From the NCBI RefSeq assembly GCF_003119195.2, contig NZ_CP022262.1:330501-394500 (forward strand): DNA of 64,000 nucleotides. Direction: 5' to 3'. Source of the DNA: Azospirillum baldaniorum. Lineage in GTDB: Bacteria > Pseudomonadota > Alphaproteobacteria > Azospirillales > Azospirillaceae. Shown one piece after another: positions 35,447 through 44,130 of the stretch. The notes beneath the pieces were generated by a model. It was not told the origin of the DNA and did no database searches. It worked only from the letters and a program-made list of their open reading frames with translations. Positions within the stretch are counted from its first letter, which is position 1. Each line of letters opens with the position of its first letter. The position numbers were made by a program, and so were the translations under genes.

Positions 35447-35974
35447 CTACAGCTCCGCGTTCAGGCCCGACGCCGACAGCTCGACCGGGCGCACCGCGTG
35501 GCCGGAGGGGGCGTAGAGGCCGTCGCTGGCCGCCTTCTCCAGGGCCACCAGAAGGCTGCGGTTGATCGACAGCACGGCCTTGCGCATGGCGACCAGCCCC
35601 GCCGCGTTGTCGTTGATGGCGCGGTCCAGCCGCTCCACCCGCTCCAGGATCATCGCGCGCAGGTCGTCGTTCAGCCGCAGCGTGCCCGACTGCGCCTGGG
35701 TCATGATGCCGCCCAGCCGGTCGGCCATCGCCTGCTTGCGCCGGGCGTAAACCTCCAGCCCCTCCAGTTCGCCAGCGGCGAGCGCCGCCGTCTCCTCGTC
35801 CAGCAGGACGCTCAGTTCGGCCACCGTGTCGAGGAACTCCGTCATCACCACGGCGGTCGGCCCGTCGGCCAGCGCGGGGATCTCAGGTTCCGCGGCGGCG
35901 ACGGGGGCGGCGTCCGCCTCCGGCTTGGCGTCGGGGGCGAATTCGCGGATCAGGTCCTTGAAACGGCGGCTCAT
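35447..35974 (-). CDS. FlgN-like flagellar export chaperone
   Basis: 175 residues. After an acidic, Ala/Pro-rich leader (residues 10-40) comes a helical core (TEFLDTVAELSVLLDEETAA, LAAGELEGLEVYARRKQAMA) typical of the FlgN family, which binds hook-filament junction proteins FlgK and FlgL before export. It is the last gene of an operon containing flgK and flgL, exactly where FlgN is expected. The start overlaps the stop of the FlgJ-like gene by 4 bases. Sequence similarity in this family is low, so the call leans on context. Confidence 0.7.
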   Translation of the reverse strand: MSRRFKDLIREFAPDAKPEADAAPVAAAEPEIPALADGPTAVVMTEFLDTVAELSVLLDEETAALAAGELEGLEVYARRKQAMADRLGGIMTQAQSGTLRLNDDLRAMILERVERLDRAINDNAAGLVAMRKAVLSINRSLLVALEKAASDGLYAPSGHAVRPVELSASGLNAEL

Positions 35975-36291
35975 CCCTTGGCTCCTTCGCTCGTCTGGCC
36001 GTAGAGGCGGGCCACATCGGCCTCGACCATGCGGCCGATCCCCAGAGTGCCGGCCTCGGCGATGGCCTTGCCATATTCCTGGAGCATGAAGCTGCGCCAC
36101 GTCCGCTCGCCCTGGCCGCCGCTGAAGGCGCTGCCGGTCTCCACGCCGGCGAACATGGATTCCAGCATCTGCCCGACCATCAGCGCCTCGAATTCCTGTC
36201 CGGCCTTCTTGGCGGAGTGGTTTTGGGTGGCGGGTTTCGCGGCGGCGGAACGCGCGGTTTGGGCGGTCGGGGAAAGGGGGGAGATGTCCAT
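35971..36291 (-). CDS. flgJ: Rod-binding protein, FlgJ N-terminal type
   Basis: 106 residues. The core KKAGQEFEALMVGQMLESMF, then GERTWRSFMLQEYGKAIAEA and GTLGIGRMVEADVARLY, is the rod-capping domain of FlgJ. The C-terminal muramidase domain of enterobacterial FlgJ is absent, as usual in alphaproteobacteria. A separate lytic transglycosylase is encoded at 12156-12926. It lies 24 bases after flgI and overlaps the FlgN-like gene. Confidence 0.85.
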   Translation of the reverse strand: MDISPLSPTAQTARSAAAKPATQNHSAKKAGQEFEALMVGQMLESMFAGVETGSAFSGGQGERTWRSFMLQEYGKAIAEAGTLGIGRMVEADVARLYGQTSEGAKG

Positions 36292-36315
36292 CGCGTCGTC
36301 GTCCAGCCGGAGGTG

Positions 36316-37497
36316 TCAGATGATTTCCAGGTCGGCGTGCAGCGCGCCCGCCGCCTTGATCGCCTGGAGGATGGCGACCATGTCGCGCGGCCCGACGCCC
36401 AGCGCGTTCAGACCGTTGACGAGCTGTTGCAGGCTGACGTTGCCGCCGATGGTGACGAACTGGCGCCCGTTGCCCTCCTGCACCTGCACGTCGGTACGCG
36501 GCACCACCACGGTCTGCCCGTCGGAGAAGGGCTGCGGCTGCGACACCTGGGGCGTCTCCACCACGCGGACAGTCAGGTTGCCCTGGGTGATGGCGACGCG
36601 GCTGATGCGCACATCGTCGCCAATGACCACGGTGCCGCTGCGCTCGTCCACCACCACCCGCGCGATGCCGTCCGGGCGCACGGTGAGCTGCTCGATGTCG
36701 CCGATCAGCCGGGCGACCGCGCCGGTGTAGCGGGGCGGGATGCGCACATCGACGGTGGTCGCGTCCAGCACATGGACGGCGCTGCTGCCCAGCCGCACCG
36801 CCACCGCGTCGGCGATGCGGTTGGCGGTGGTGAAGTCGGGGTTGCGCAGCGCCATGCGCACGCCGGTCGTCTCGTCCAGCGCGAATTTCAGCTCGCGCTC
36901 CACGATGGCGCCGTTGGCGATGCGGGCGCTGGTCGGCACGCCCTTGGTCACGTTGGCGGCCACCCCGCCAGCCGAGAAGCCGCTGACCGACAGCGACCCC
37001 TGGGCCACGGCGTAGGCCTGCCCGTCGGCGCCCAGCAGCGGCGTGACCAGCAGCGTGCCGCCGAGCAGGCTGGTGGCGTCGCCCAGCGCCGACACGGTGA
37101 TGTCGATGGTCGTGCCCTGGCGGGCGAAGGGCGGCAGCGAGGCTGTGACCATCACCGCCGCGGCGTTGCGGGTGCGCAGCACCTCGTCGCGGGTGTTGAT
37201 GCCCAGCCGCTCCAGCATGCCCTTCAGGCTCTGCTCGGTGAAGGGCGTGTTGATCAGCCGGTCGCCCGAGCCGTTCAGCCCGACCACGAGGCCATAGCCG
37301 ATGAGCTGGTTGCGGCGCACCCCGTCGAAGGTGACGAGATCCTTCACCCGCGTCTGGGCCAGCCCCTCCTCTGCCACGGCGGCGGCGGCCAGCAGGCAGG
37401 CCATGGCGAGCGCCAAGGCGCGGAGGGTGCGGCGGATCGGGCCATGCTTCGTCGGGCCGTGCTTCGTCGGGCCGTGCGTCATCAGACCGTCTTTCAT
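36316..37497 (-). CDS. flgI: Flagellar P-ring protein FlgI
   Basis: 393 residues. A signal peptide with hydrophobic core LALAMACLLAAAAVAEE is followed by the mature start TRVKDLVTFDGVRRNQLIGY and GLVVGLNGSGD, then TPFTEQSLKGMLERLGIN and PPFARQGTTIDITVSALGDA, all classical for FlgI. It forms the periplasmic P ring around the rod. Before the signal peptide there is an unusual tandem repeat THGPTKHGPTKHGP. No flgH or flgA gene is adjacent. Confidence 0.95.
   Translation of the reverse strand: MKDGLMTHGPTKHGPTKHGPIRRTLRALALAMACLLAAAAVAEEGLAQTRVKDLVTFDGVRRNQLIGYGLVVGLNGSGDRLINTPFTEQSLKGMLERLGINTRDEVLRTRNAAAVMVTASLPPFARQGTTIDITVSALGDATSLLGGTLLVTPLLGADGQAYAVAQGSLSVSGFSAGGVAANVTKGVPTSARIANGAIVERELKFALDETTGVRMALRNPDFTTANRIADAVAVRLGSSAVHVLDATTVDVRIPPRYTGAVARLIGDIEQLTVRPDGIARVVVDERSGTVVIGDDVRISRVAITQGNLTVRVVETPQVSQPQPFSDGQTVVVPRTDVQVQEGNGRQFVTIGGNVSLQQLVNGLNALGVGPRDMVAILQAIKAAGALHADLEII
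37439..37483 (-). repeat. Three 15-bp tandem repeats in the flgI leader
   Basis: GGGCCATGCTTCGTC, GGGCCGTGCTTCGTC and GGGCCGTGCGTCATC follow each other without gap (plus-strand reading). They encode the repeated pentapeptide KHGPT/THGPT before the signal peptide of FlgI. The unit is a multiple of three, so copy-number change would keep the reading frame. Confidence 0.85.
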
Positions 37498-37519
37498 CGT
37501 CCCGTGGGAAAGAGGCTTC

Positions 37520-38584
37520 CTACAGGTAATTGGTGAGGCTCATGCGGGCGATGCGGGCGGTGGCCGCCGCGGTCGCCTCGATCTGCACTTCGAGCTGGTT
37601 CATGCGCAGGCTGGCCTCCGCCGGATCGACGCTTTCCATCGCGTCGAGCTGGTCGTTGAGGATGCGCAGCTGCGTCGTGTTCATCGCCGCGATGTCGTCG
37701 AGCTGCGCGCGGTGGATGCCCAGTTGCGCGGTGGCGTCGCGCACCCCCTCGATGCCGCCCGACACCTTGGCGACCGCGGCCTCCATGTAGGGCTTGTAGG
37801 CGTCCAGCGGCAGCTGGCTGGTGTCGACGCTGGCCAGCATGTAGAGGCCCTGGAGCAGGTCCCGCATGGCCGGGTCGTTGCCCTGGATGCCGTAGGGGAT
37901 CTCGGTCGTGCGGTCGAGCCGGGCGCTGAGGCGCGGCGCGGTCGAGGGCGCCCCCTGGTAGAACCCGCCCTCGAAGCCGAGCGGCGAGGCCGACGGCGTG
38001 GCGAACAGGTCGTCCAGCGCCGCCACGGCGGCAGCGGTCTCGGCCGGAGTCTGCGGCGATGACGTGCCTCCGGTGGCCGCGGCAATGGCGTCCTGCACGA
38101 TCTGGATGGGCGAGGGCAGGCCGGACTCGTCGCCCTGCACGGCGCGCATGGGGGCGGTCTTCACCTCCACCCCGCCGAACAGGTAGCCGTTGCCGGAGGA
38201 GGCGTTGAGCATGCCCACCACCTGCTCCAGCATGGCGCGGGCCCGCACCTGGAGCGAGCTGCCGGTGGGCGAGGGCTGGCCCAGCCCGACCGAGGCGGCG
38301 GCCAGCACGTCCTGCCCGGCGGACAGGATGTTGGTCAGTGCGCTGTCCATGGTGCCCAGCCGCCCCTGCAGCAGGGCGGTGGATTTCAGGGTCTGGTCGG
38401 TCTCGTCATACAGGTTGCGCAGCGCGATGGCCTGCCCGGTGCGCGCACCCAGCGCCTTGGCGACGTCGAAATGCTTGCCGCTGGCGATCTCGTCGTTGTT
38501 GCGCAGCCGCTCGAGCTGAAGCTCGGTGTTGGCGGTCTGCAGGCGCTTGGACAGGCCGAGGGTGGAGACGGCGTTGTAGAGCAT
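37520..38584 (-). CDS. flgL: Hook-filament junction protein FlgL
   Basis: 354 residues. It shows flagellin-like N-terminal helices (LQTANTELQLERLRNNDEIA, SGKHFDVAKALGARTGQAIA) and the C-terminal part ESVDPAEASLRMNQLEVQIE followed by TAAATARIARMSLTNYL. FlgL joins the hook cap region to the filament. Just 4 bases separate it from flgK and 22 from flgI in the same operon. Its export chaperone is probably the FlgN-like protein at the operon end. Confidence 0.9.
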   Translation of the reverse strand: MLYNAVSTLGLSKRLQTANTELQLERLRNNDEIASGKHFDVAKALGARTGQAIALRNLYDETDQTLKSTALLQGRLGTMDSALTNILSAGQDVLAAASVGLGQPSPTGSSLQVRARAMLEQVVGMLNASSGNGYLFGGVEVKTAPMRAVQGDESGLPSPIQIVQDAIAAATGGTSSPQTPAETAAAVAALDDLFATPSASPLGFEGGFYQGAPSTAPRLSARLDRTTEIPYGIQGNDPAMRDLLQGLYMLASVDTSQLPLDAYKPYMEAAVAKVSGGIEGVRDATAQLGIHRAQLDDIAAMNTTQLRILNDQLDAMESVDPAEASLRMNQLEVQIEATAAATARIARMSLTNYL

Positions 38585-38588
38585 GGCG

Positions 38589-39986
38589 TCAGTTCCGGAT
38601 CTGGAGCAGCGTGTCGAGCATCCGCCCGGCGGCCTGGAGCACCTGGGCGCTGGCGCCGTAGCTCTGCTCGATCAGCAGCAGCTTCTGCATTTCGTCGTCG
38701 ACGTTCACGCCGTCGCGGTTGAGACGCGCCGACTGCAGCGCGTCGGCGCTGATCTTGCGGGTCTTCATCTCGGACTCGGCGGTGGTGCGGTAGCCCTGCT
38801 GGGTGGAGACCATGCCGGTGGCGTAGTCGCCCAGCGTGGCCGAGGAGGGCAGGTCCGCCGCGGCGAAGCTGCGGGTGGCCGAGAAGGCGTTCAGGAAGCG
38901 GTCGATCTGCGTGGTGTCGCCCGACGCCAGCGGAGCGCCCGCCTGGACGCCGCTCTGCACCATCCAGGGGTGGCTTCGCACGCTGCCGTTGACGGCGATG
39001 CGCGAGGCCAGCCCTTCCGTCGCGCCATAGGCGGCGCCGGCGTCGGTGAACAGGCCGGGCTGGGTGGGGTCGGCCTCCGCCGCCTGGAACTGCTGCACGA
39101 TGCCCGCCGCCAGCTCGTCGAGCTGGGCCAGCGCCCGCGGCATGTCCTGGTGGGCGGTCTGGACATAGCCCATGATGCGCCCGCTCTGGATGTCCTGGTC
39201 CGGGTTGTCGGAGATGATCTTGCCGCCGGCCACCAGATCGCCGCCGACGAGCTGAAGCGGCTGGGCGCCCGCCGGCAGCTCACGGTCGAGCAGCGTCTGG
39301 CCGTTGCGGGTCATCACCACGACCTCCCCGCTCTCGCGGGTGTGGGTGCGGATGCCGATCTCGCTCGACACCTGATCGAGCAGCCGGTCGCGCTCGTCCA
39401 TCAGGTCGCCGGTCTCGGCGCCCTTGGCCTTCTGGGTGGCGATGGTGCTGTTCAGCTCCCCGATGCGGACGAGCGAGCGGTTGACCTCGTCGACGGAGGA
39501 CTGGAGCCGCGCCTTGGCGTCGTTCTGCACGGTGATGGCCGCGGCGGCGGTGTCGTGCAGGCGGCGCACCAGCGATTCCGCGGAATCCACCACGGCGGTG
39601 CGCGCCGCCTCGTTGTCCGCCTGGTTGCGGAGCTGGCTGAAGGACTGCTGGAGCTTGGCCAAGGCGGTGGAGACGGACCGCTCGTCCTGCGGCTGGCCCA
39701 GCGCGGTGGCGTAGTCGGCCAGCGCCGAGGCGCGGGTTTCCTGCGCGGTGTAGCGGCTCTGTTCGAACCGGGCGTCGCGGATCAGGAACTCGTCCACGCT
39801 GCGCAGCACGCCGTCGACGCGCACGCCCTGGCCGCGCCCGCCGCCGATCGCGGTGGAGACGGCCAGATCCTTGCGGACGAAGCCCGCGGTGGTGGCGTTG
39901 GTGATGTTGTGCGAGACCAGCGCGGCTTGCTGCTGGGTCGCGCGCAGCCCGGACAGGGCGGCGCTGAGGGCCAGTTGGAGGCTCAT
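38589..39986 (-). CDS. flgK: Hook-filament junction protein FlgK
   Basis: 465 residues. N-terminus MSLQLALSAALSGLRATQQQ with SHNITNATTAGFVRKD is the FlgK rod/hook signature, and the C-terminus (DEEMQKLLLIEQSYGASAQV then LQAAGRMLDTLLQIR) is the conserved D0 helix. FlgK is the first junction protein above the hook. It lies 25 bases after flgE and 4 bases before flgL. Confidence 0.95.
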   Translation of the reverse strand: MSLQLALSAALSGLRATQQQAALVSHNITNATTAGFVRKDLAVSTAIGGGRGQGVRVDGVLRSVDEFLIRDARFEQSRYTAQETRASALADYATALGQPQDERSVSTALAKLQQSFSQLRNQADNEAARTAVVDSAESLVRRLHDTAAAAITVQNDAKARLQSSVDEVNRSLVRIGELNSTIATQKAKGAETGDLMDERDRLLDQVSSEIGIRTHTRESGEVVVMTRNGQTLLDRELPAGAQPLQLVGGDLVAGGKIISDNPDQDIQSGRIMGYVQTAHQDMPRALAQLDELAAGIVQQFQAAEADPTQPGLFTDAGAAYGATEGLASRIAVNGSVRSHPWMVQSGVQAGAPLASGDTTQIDRFLNAFSATRSFAAADLPSSATLGDYATGMVSTQQGYRTTAESEMKTRKISADALQSARLNRDGVNVDDEMQKLLLIEQSYGASAQVLQAAGRMLDTLLQIRN

Positions 39987-40011
39987 GGCGGGCTATCCCC
40001 TTTCCCGTCCG

Positions 40012-41244
40012 TCAGCGCTTCAGACGGGTGGTCTCGTCCACCATCTCGTCGGCGGTGCGCACCAGCGTGGCGTTCGAGGAGTAGGCGCGCTGCGTCTCGA
40101 TCAGCGACACCAGTTCCTCCGCGATGTCGACGTTCGACTGCTCCAGCGCGTAGCCGGCGACCGAGCCGGCGGTGCCGCTGTTGCCGTTGCTCAGCGTCAT
40201 CGTGCCGCTGTCGATGCCCAGCGTGTAGGTGTTGCCGTCCTGCGGGACCAGACCGCCGGGGTTGACCACGTCGGCGACCGGCACCTGATAGAGCGGCTGG
40301 CGGGCGCCGTTGTCGTAGACGGCCCACAGCGTGCCCGCCTTGTCGATGTCCACGGTGCTGACGCGGCCGGCGCGGGCGCCGTCGCCCATGAACTGCGGCA
40401 CGTAGTCGCCGTTGAGCTGCGTCAGGTTGCCGACCGTGACGTTGACGGTGTCCGGCGTCGGGTTGGCCGGCGAGGTCAGCGTGATCTGCGGCAGGGCGCC
40501 CGCCGGCAGGCCGGCGTTGGCGCCCGTGGTGTTGAAGGTGACGGTGCTGGTCGACAGCGTCGCGGTGTAGCCGGCGGGCGGCGTGACCGACAGCGTCCAT
40601 TCGTTCGGGTTGGCCGTCTTCGTCCAGGTCATCGTGACGTCGAGCGGGTTGCCGAGCCCGTCATAGAGCGAGGTGGAGGTGTCGAAGCTGGTGCCGTCCG
40701 TGGCCTGGGCCGGCAGGTTGCCGGCGAAGCTCATCTGCGTCGTCTTGCTGCCGCCATAGGCCAGCCCGGCGATGGAGACGGCGCTCAGCCCGTCGAAGCT
40801 GCTGCGGTTCACCGCGGGCAGGCTGCCGTCCGGACCCAGCTTCCAGGCCTGGAGATACTGGCCGGCGCTGTTGCGCAGGAAGCCCTGGTCGTCAGGCAGG
40901 AAGCTGCCGGCGCGGGTCAGCGCGTAGCCGGGCGAGGTTCCGGTGGTGCCGGCGTTGTCGGCGACGACGAAGAAGCCGCGCCCCTCGATGGCCATGTCGG
41001 TGGCGGACTGGGTGCCCTGGATGGTCCCGTCCTTCAACACCTGATAATGCACGTTGGAGCGGACGCCGCCCGCGGAGTAGTTGCTCGTCGAGCCGGAGGA
41101 GGTCATCAGCGTCGAGAAGTCGACCGCGGCGCGCTTGTAGCCGATGGTGGCGGAGTTGCTGATGTTGTCCGAAATGGCGGCCATCCGCGAGCTTTGCGCG
41201 GACATGCCGCTCACACCGGACCGCATGGCGCTGAACAGGCTCAT
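40012..41244 (-). CDS. flgE: Flagellar hook protein FlgE
   Basis: 410 residues. N-terminus MSLFSAMRSGVSGMSAQSSR then DNISNSATIGYKRAAVDF; middle DMAIEGRGFFVV and the hook domain; C-terminus SNVDIAEELVSLIETQRAYS and TADEMVDETTRLKR. It polymerises into the hook after export through FlhA/FlhB. It is the first gene of the late operon flgE-flgK-flgL-flgI-flgJ-flgN-like. A candidate laf regulatory motif lies 80 bases upstream. The hook cap gene flgD and length-control gene fliK are not adjacent. Confidence 0.95.
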   Translation of the reverse strand: MSLFSAMRSGVSGMSAQSSRMAAISDNISNSATIGYKRAAVDFSTLMTSSGSTSNYSAGGVRSNVHYQVLKDGTIQGTQSATDMAIEGRGFFVVADNAGTTGTSPGYALTRAGSFLPDDQGFLRNSAGQYLQAWKLGPDGSLPAVNRSSFDGLSAVSIAGLAYGGSKTTQMSFAGNLPAQATDGTSFDTSTSLYDGLGNPLDVTMTWTKTANPNEWTLSVTPPAGYTATLSTSTVTFNTTGANAGLPAGALPQITLTSPANPTPDTVNVTVGNLTQLNGDYVPQFMGDGARAGRVSTVDIDKAGTLWAVYDNGARQPLYQVPVADVVNPGGLVPQDGNTYTLGIDSGTMTLSNGNSGTAGSVAGYALEQSNVDIAEELVSLIETQRAYSSNATLVRTADEMVDETTRLKR

Positions 41245-41324
41245 CGGGAGATCCTCATCCTAAATCGGTTGGGCCGGAAGCGAGCCACGGGATTCTCCGC
41301 GATGGACTTCGGAGGGGAGAGTAC

Positions 41325-41353
41325 AGGGCGGCTTTTAAAGCGGATTTAAAGAG
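41325..41353 (-). promoter_or_regulatory. Candidate laf regulatory motif upstream of flgE
   Basis: On the minus strand: CTTTAAATCCGC followed by TTTAAAAGCCGCCC, 80 bases before the flgE start. This is the same TTTAAA-5 bases-TTTAAA layout as at flgB. About 15 bases further upstream lies GGAAAATTTTAAGT (41368-41381), identical to the 14-mer before the FtcR-like gene. The 291-base gap 41245-41535 also holds the promoter of the divergent cold-shock gene and no other gene. Confidence 0.55.
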
Positions 41354-41535
41354 CGTTTTTGTGCGTTTACTTAAAATTTTCCGCTCTTTTGCTGCGGTGG
41401 TCCGTTGGACCGGCGGCCGGGGGCGCCTCTTTCCCGTGGGAAAGGGTGAAACCGAAGTGCGATTGCGGGGGCGGCGAACGGATGCCGCATTGCGCGGATC
41501 GACAAATCCGGTCACTGTTGGACCGGTTGTCCTCC

Positions 41536-42162
41536 ATGCATCGAGTGTCCAGAGTGAGCGAAGAGCAAAAGCAGCAGGTTACGGCGGTCGTCAAATGGTA
41601 CAAGGCCGACAAGGGCTTCGGCTTCGTCCGCTTCGCCGACGGAAGCGGTGAGGCGTTTCTGCATTCCCGGGTTCTCGCCTCGCTGGGCGAGGTGTCGCTG
41701 ACCGAGGGCACCGGCCTCGTCTGCGACATCGCCGAGACCCCGAAGGGGCCGCAGGTCGTGGCCATCCATTCCATCACCCCCGCCGACCCGGCGGAGGCCA
41801 AGCCGGCCCGCGCGCCGAAGCAGCGCCGCCAGCGCCAGCCGGAGGGCGGCGACCCCCAGGCCGTGCGCCCCGCCGCCCCGGCGGCCATCCGCGAGCCCAA
41901 GCCGCGGCGCGAGCGGTCGGCCCCGACCCTGATGCCGGTGCCCACCGGTGAGATGATCTACGGCACCGTGCGTTGGTACAATCTGGACAGCCAGTCCGGC
42001 CTGATCGACCCGTGGGACGACGAGACGGGCATCGGCGTCTATTTCGACCGCGCGATCCTGCGCCAGTCCGGGCTGGAAGTGGTGGCCGACGGGGAGGACG
42101 TGCGTTTTGTCGCCGTGCCGGGCGATGGCGGCCCGACCGCGCTGCGCGTCGAACTGGTCTGA
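41536..42162 (+). CDS. Double cold-shock-domain protein
   Basis: 208 residues. The first cold-shock domain (residues 10-78) has the RNP1-like KADKGFGFVRF and AFLHSRVL. A basic, Pro/Arg-rich linker (about 85-140) carries KQRRQRQP and KPRRERS. A second, diverged domain (141-208) reads GTVRWYNLDSQSGLIDP and VYFDRAIL. Two-domain cold-shock proteins are common in alphaproteobacteria, where they bind single-stranded nucleic acid and affect RNA structure. The second domain lacks the aromatic KGFGF motif, so it may bind weakly or serve another role. ATG 41536 and GTG 41554 are both possible starts; neither has a strong ribosome site. Confidence 0.82.
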   Translation: MHRVSRVSEEQKQQVTAVVKWYKADKGFGFVRFADGSGEAFLHSRVLASLGEVSLTEGTGLVCDIAETPKGPQVVAIHSITPADPAEAKPARAPKQRRQRQPEGGDPQAVRPAAPAAIREPKPRRERSAPTLMPVPTGEMIYGTVRWYNLDSQSGLIDPWDDETGIGVYFDRAILRQSGLEVVADGEDVRFVAVPGDGGPTALRVELV

Positions 42163-42176
42163 GCCGACAGGACTCG

Positions 42177-42207
42177 GGCGCCGTCGGGGTCTCTGCCCGG
42201 CGGCGCC
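42177..42207. terminator. Bidirectional terminator between the cold-shock gene and the HTH gene
   Basis: GGCGCCGTCGGG (42177-42188) pairs with CCCGGCGGCGCC (42196-42207), one G-T pair, loop GTCTCTG. It lies between convergent genes, 15 bases after the plus-strand stop codon. Confidence 0.65.
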
Positions 42208-42237
42208 TGATTCAGACCGGAACCCTGGCTGACGCGA

Positions 42238-42561
42238 TCAGCGGGGGGTGAAGGACCGCGAGGGACGGCGCTCCACGACCACCGGCGGGCGCTGGTCCAT
42301 GCCGCCGGAGGGGCGGGACGGGTAGTGGCCGCGGGATTCGGAGGAGTCCATCCGCCCGGCGGCCTCGCGCACCTCGAAGATGCGGCGTTCGACCGGCAGG
42401 CTCTCCGCCAGGACGATGACGGTGTTGAGCGAGATCCGGTCGATCGCCGGCTCCATCCGGTCGGCGCGCAGCCGGCCCGCCTGCACAAGTTCCTCCACCT
42501 CGGCTTCCGAGCACTTCAGCCAGGCCGCCGCCTCGGCGATGGAGAGTGACTGGTCGCGCAT
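42238..42561 (-). CDS. Small MerR/excisionase-type HTH protein
   Basis: 107 residues. The start MRDQSLSIAEAAAWLKCSEA followed by EVEELVQAGRLRADRMEPAI looks like a winged helix-turn-helix of the excisionase/HTH_17 type that reads DNA. The C-terminal 40 residues are polar and probably disordered (RGHYPSRPSGGMDQRPP). No integrase or phage gene is near, so it is more likely a small transcription regulator. ATG 42561 has GGAG 9 bases upstream. Confidence 0.65.
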   Translation of the reverse strand: MRDQSLSIAEAAAWLKCSEAEVEELVQAGRLRADRMEPAIDRISLNTVIVLAESLPVERRIFEVREAAGRMDSSESRGHYPSRPSGGMDQRPPVVVERRPSRSFTPR

Positions 42562-42690
42562 CGAAGAAGCTCCAAGACTGGGGTGGGGACAGGAAACCGG
42601 GTTGCCAATAGGGGTGTACCCGATTTCCGCGCCGAACAACAGGGTGGCGAAGGGGCGTCCCGTCACAAGACGGCCGGGAACCGCCTCTTT

Positions 42691-43734
42691 TTACTCCTTG
42701 GTCACGCTCCGGCAGCGCTGCTGGAGCAGGGTGACGGCCTGGGCGGCCTCGTCGCCCTGCAGGGTGAAGGCCCGCTCGTCCAGCAGCCGCCCGTCGGCGT
42801 TGAAGGCGCGGACAAACAGGCCGTGCGCGGTGCTGGTCACCACCGCGTCCACCACGGCGTCCGCCGTCTCGTCGCTCGCCACGTCGATGAAGGAGGCGAG
42901 TTCCGCCAGTTCGCCATTGTCCGTCCAATCGGCCTCGGCGATCAGGTCGAGCAGGTCGTTCAGCCCACCGGCCGGCTCGCAGCGCTGGACGCGCGGGTCG
43001 GCGCCCTGGATGGCCGCCGTGAAGCGGGCCAGCGCTTCGCGGATGCGGGTCTCCTCGGCGGGGTCGAGTTCGGGTTCGCCGTCCTCGCCGATGCGGGCCA
43101 GCCCGAGGAAATCGGGAACCGCATCCTCGCCGGCGGCCTCGACGGCTTCCGCCTCCTCCTCGATCAGCCCGACGACGCCGACCAGACGGGTGCCGACGTC
43201 CGCCGGATCGGCCAGCAGGTCGCCCTCGCGGACGAAGCGCAGCGCCGCGTCGGTCGAGTCCAGCATGCGCCGCAGCAGGGTGCGGCGGTCGGCGGCCTCC
43301 AGATAGACCAGCGCTTCCGGCTCCAGCCAGACCGGCAGCAGGCGTGTGTCGGCGGCGGTCTCCAGCAGGCCGGTGGAATCCAGCGCCTCTTCGATGGTCT
43401 CCACGGCGGGCGGCTGCGACAGGTCGCCGGACACCTCCACCGCCAGCCAGAAGAGGGTAGCGATCATGTCGTCGCCCTGGGCGTCGGTGCGGCGGACGGA
43501 TTCGGCGATGGTCTCCACCTCGTCGAGGAATTCCGGCTGTTCCTCCTCGCGCAGCTTGTCCAGCGCGGCTTCCAGCACCGCCTGGCGGCCGGCGTCCAGC
43601 GTCTCGTCGAGCAGTTCGTCGAAGCGGCGGTCGCTGTTGCGCCAATAGCGGACCAGGCGCTCCGCCGGCGTGCCCGTGAAGGTTCCGGAGGCCGGCTTGT
43701 CCGCGCCGTTCCGCCCGTTGCCTGTCTTTGCCAT
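42691..43734 (-). CDS. Large acidic protein of unknown function
   Basis: 347 residues, very acidic (many Glu/Asp, for example DKLREEEQPEFLDEVETIAE and EEEAEAVEAAGEDA). No signal peptide or membrane segment and no family recognised. The first 25 residues are basic and flexible (MAKTGNGRNGADKPASGTFT); then two similar helical halves follow, and the end carries a beta-rich stretch (TSTAHGLFVRAFNADGRLLD, ERAFTLQGDEAAQAV). ATG 43734 is chosen because AGGAGAGG lies at the right distance; the frame extends far upstream as a chance antisense reading. Divergent from the small gene at 43927. Confidence 0.65.
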   Translation of the reverse strand: MAKTGNGRNGADKPASGTFTGTPAERLVRYWRNSDRRFDELLDETLDAGRQAVLEAALDKLREEEQPEFLDEVETIAESVRRTDAQGDDMIATLFWLAVEVSGDLSQPPAVETIEEALDSTGLLETAADTRLLPVWLEPEALVYLEAADRRTLLRRMLDSTDAALRFVREGDLLADPADVGTRLVGVVGLIEEEAEAVEAAGEDAVPDFLGLARIGEDGEPELDPAEETRIREALARFTAAIQGADPRVQRCEPAGGLNDLLDLIAEADWTDNGELAELASFIDVASDETADAVVDAVVTSTAHGLFVRAFNADGRLLDERAFTLQGDEAAQAVTLLQQRCRSVTKE

Positions 43735-43926
43735 GCTGCCTCTCCTGACTGGTCCGCCGGCGCCATCGGGCGCGGGGGTGACGATACGGGCAGTGACCGT
43801 AGTGGCCGCGGGGCGCGCTGGCAAGCCGCCTGTCAAGCCGTTGTCTTGCGCTTTCAGGGCACTCGACAGCGGCGCCCGTCCTGCGGCAGGCTGGGGCCCG
43901 CAATCAAAAGCCGGAGGGCAGGGCCC

Positions 43927-44130
43927 GTGACGACGCGCGATGAGACCGAGGTCCTGCTGGCGGAGCTTCGCAAAGGCTTCGGGGTGGCCTCGAACAGTGA
44001 GCTTCTGCACCTGCTCGCCGCGCTGGGGCGGGTCGTTCTGGACGAATCCAGCCGCGACGAGCGCGGGCGCCGCGTGCTGAAGATCGTCGGCAAGGGCGGG
44101 CGCGAACGCCAGATCGTGATCTCGGAGTAA
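43927..44130 (+). CDS. Small unknown protein next to the IS element
   Basis: 67 residues from GTG 43927 with GGAGGG 10 bases upstream. Sequence: VTTRDETEVLLAELRKGFGV, then helical LLHLLAALGRVVLDESSRDE and a beta hairpin RRVLKIVGKGGRERQIVISE. Charged and compact, no family known. Its stop codon TAA is also the left copy of the target duplication of the insertion element that follows, so the coding region is intact. It may once have been continuous with sequence now beyond the element. Confidence 0.55.
   Translation: MTTRDETEVLLAELRKGFGVASNSELLHLLAALGRVVLDESSRDERGRRVLKIVGKGGRERQIVISE

Noticed and set aside
42238-42561. Prophage excisionase
   Set aside because: The fold fits excisionases, but there is no integrase, attachment site or other phage gene nearby.
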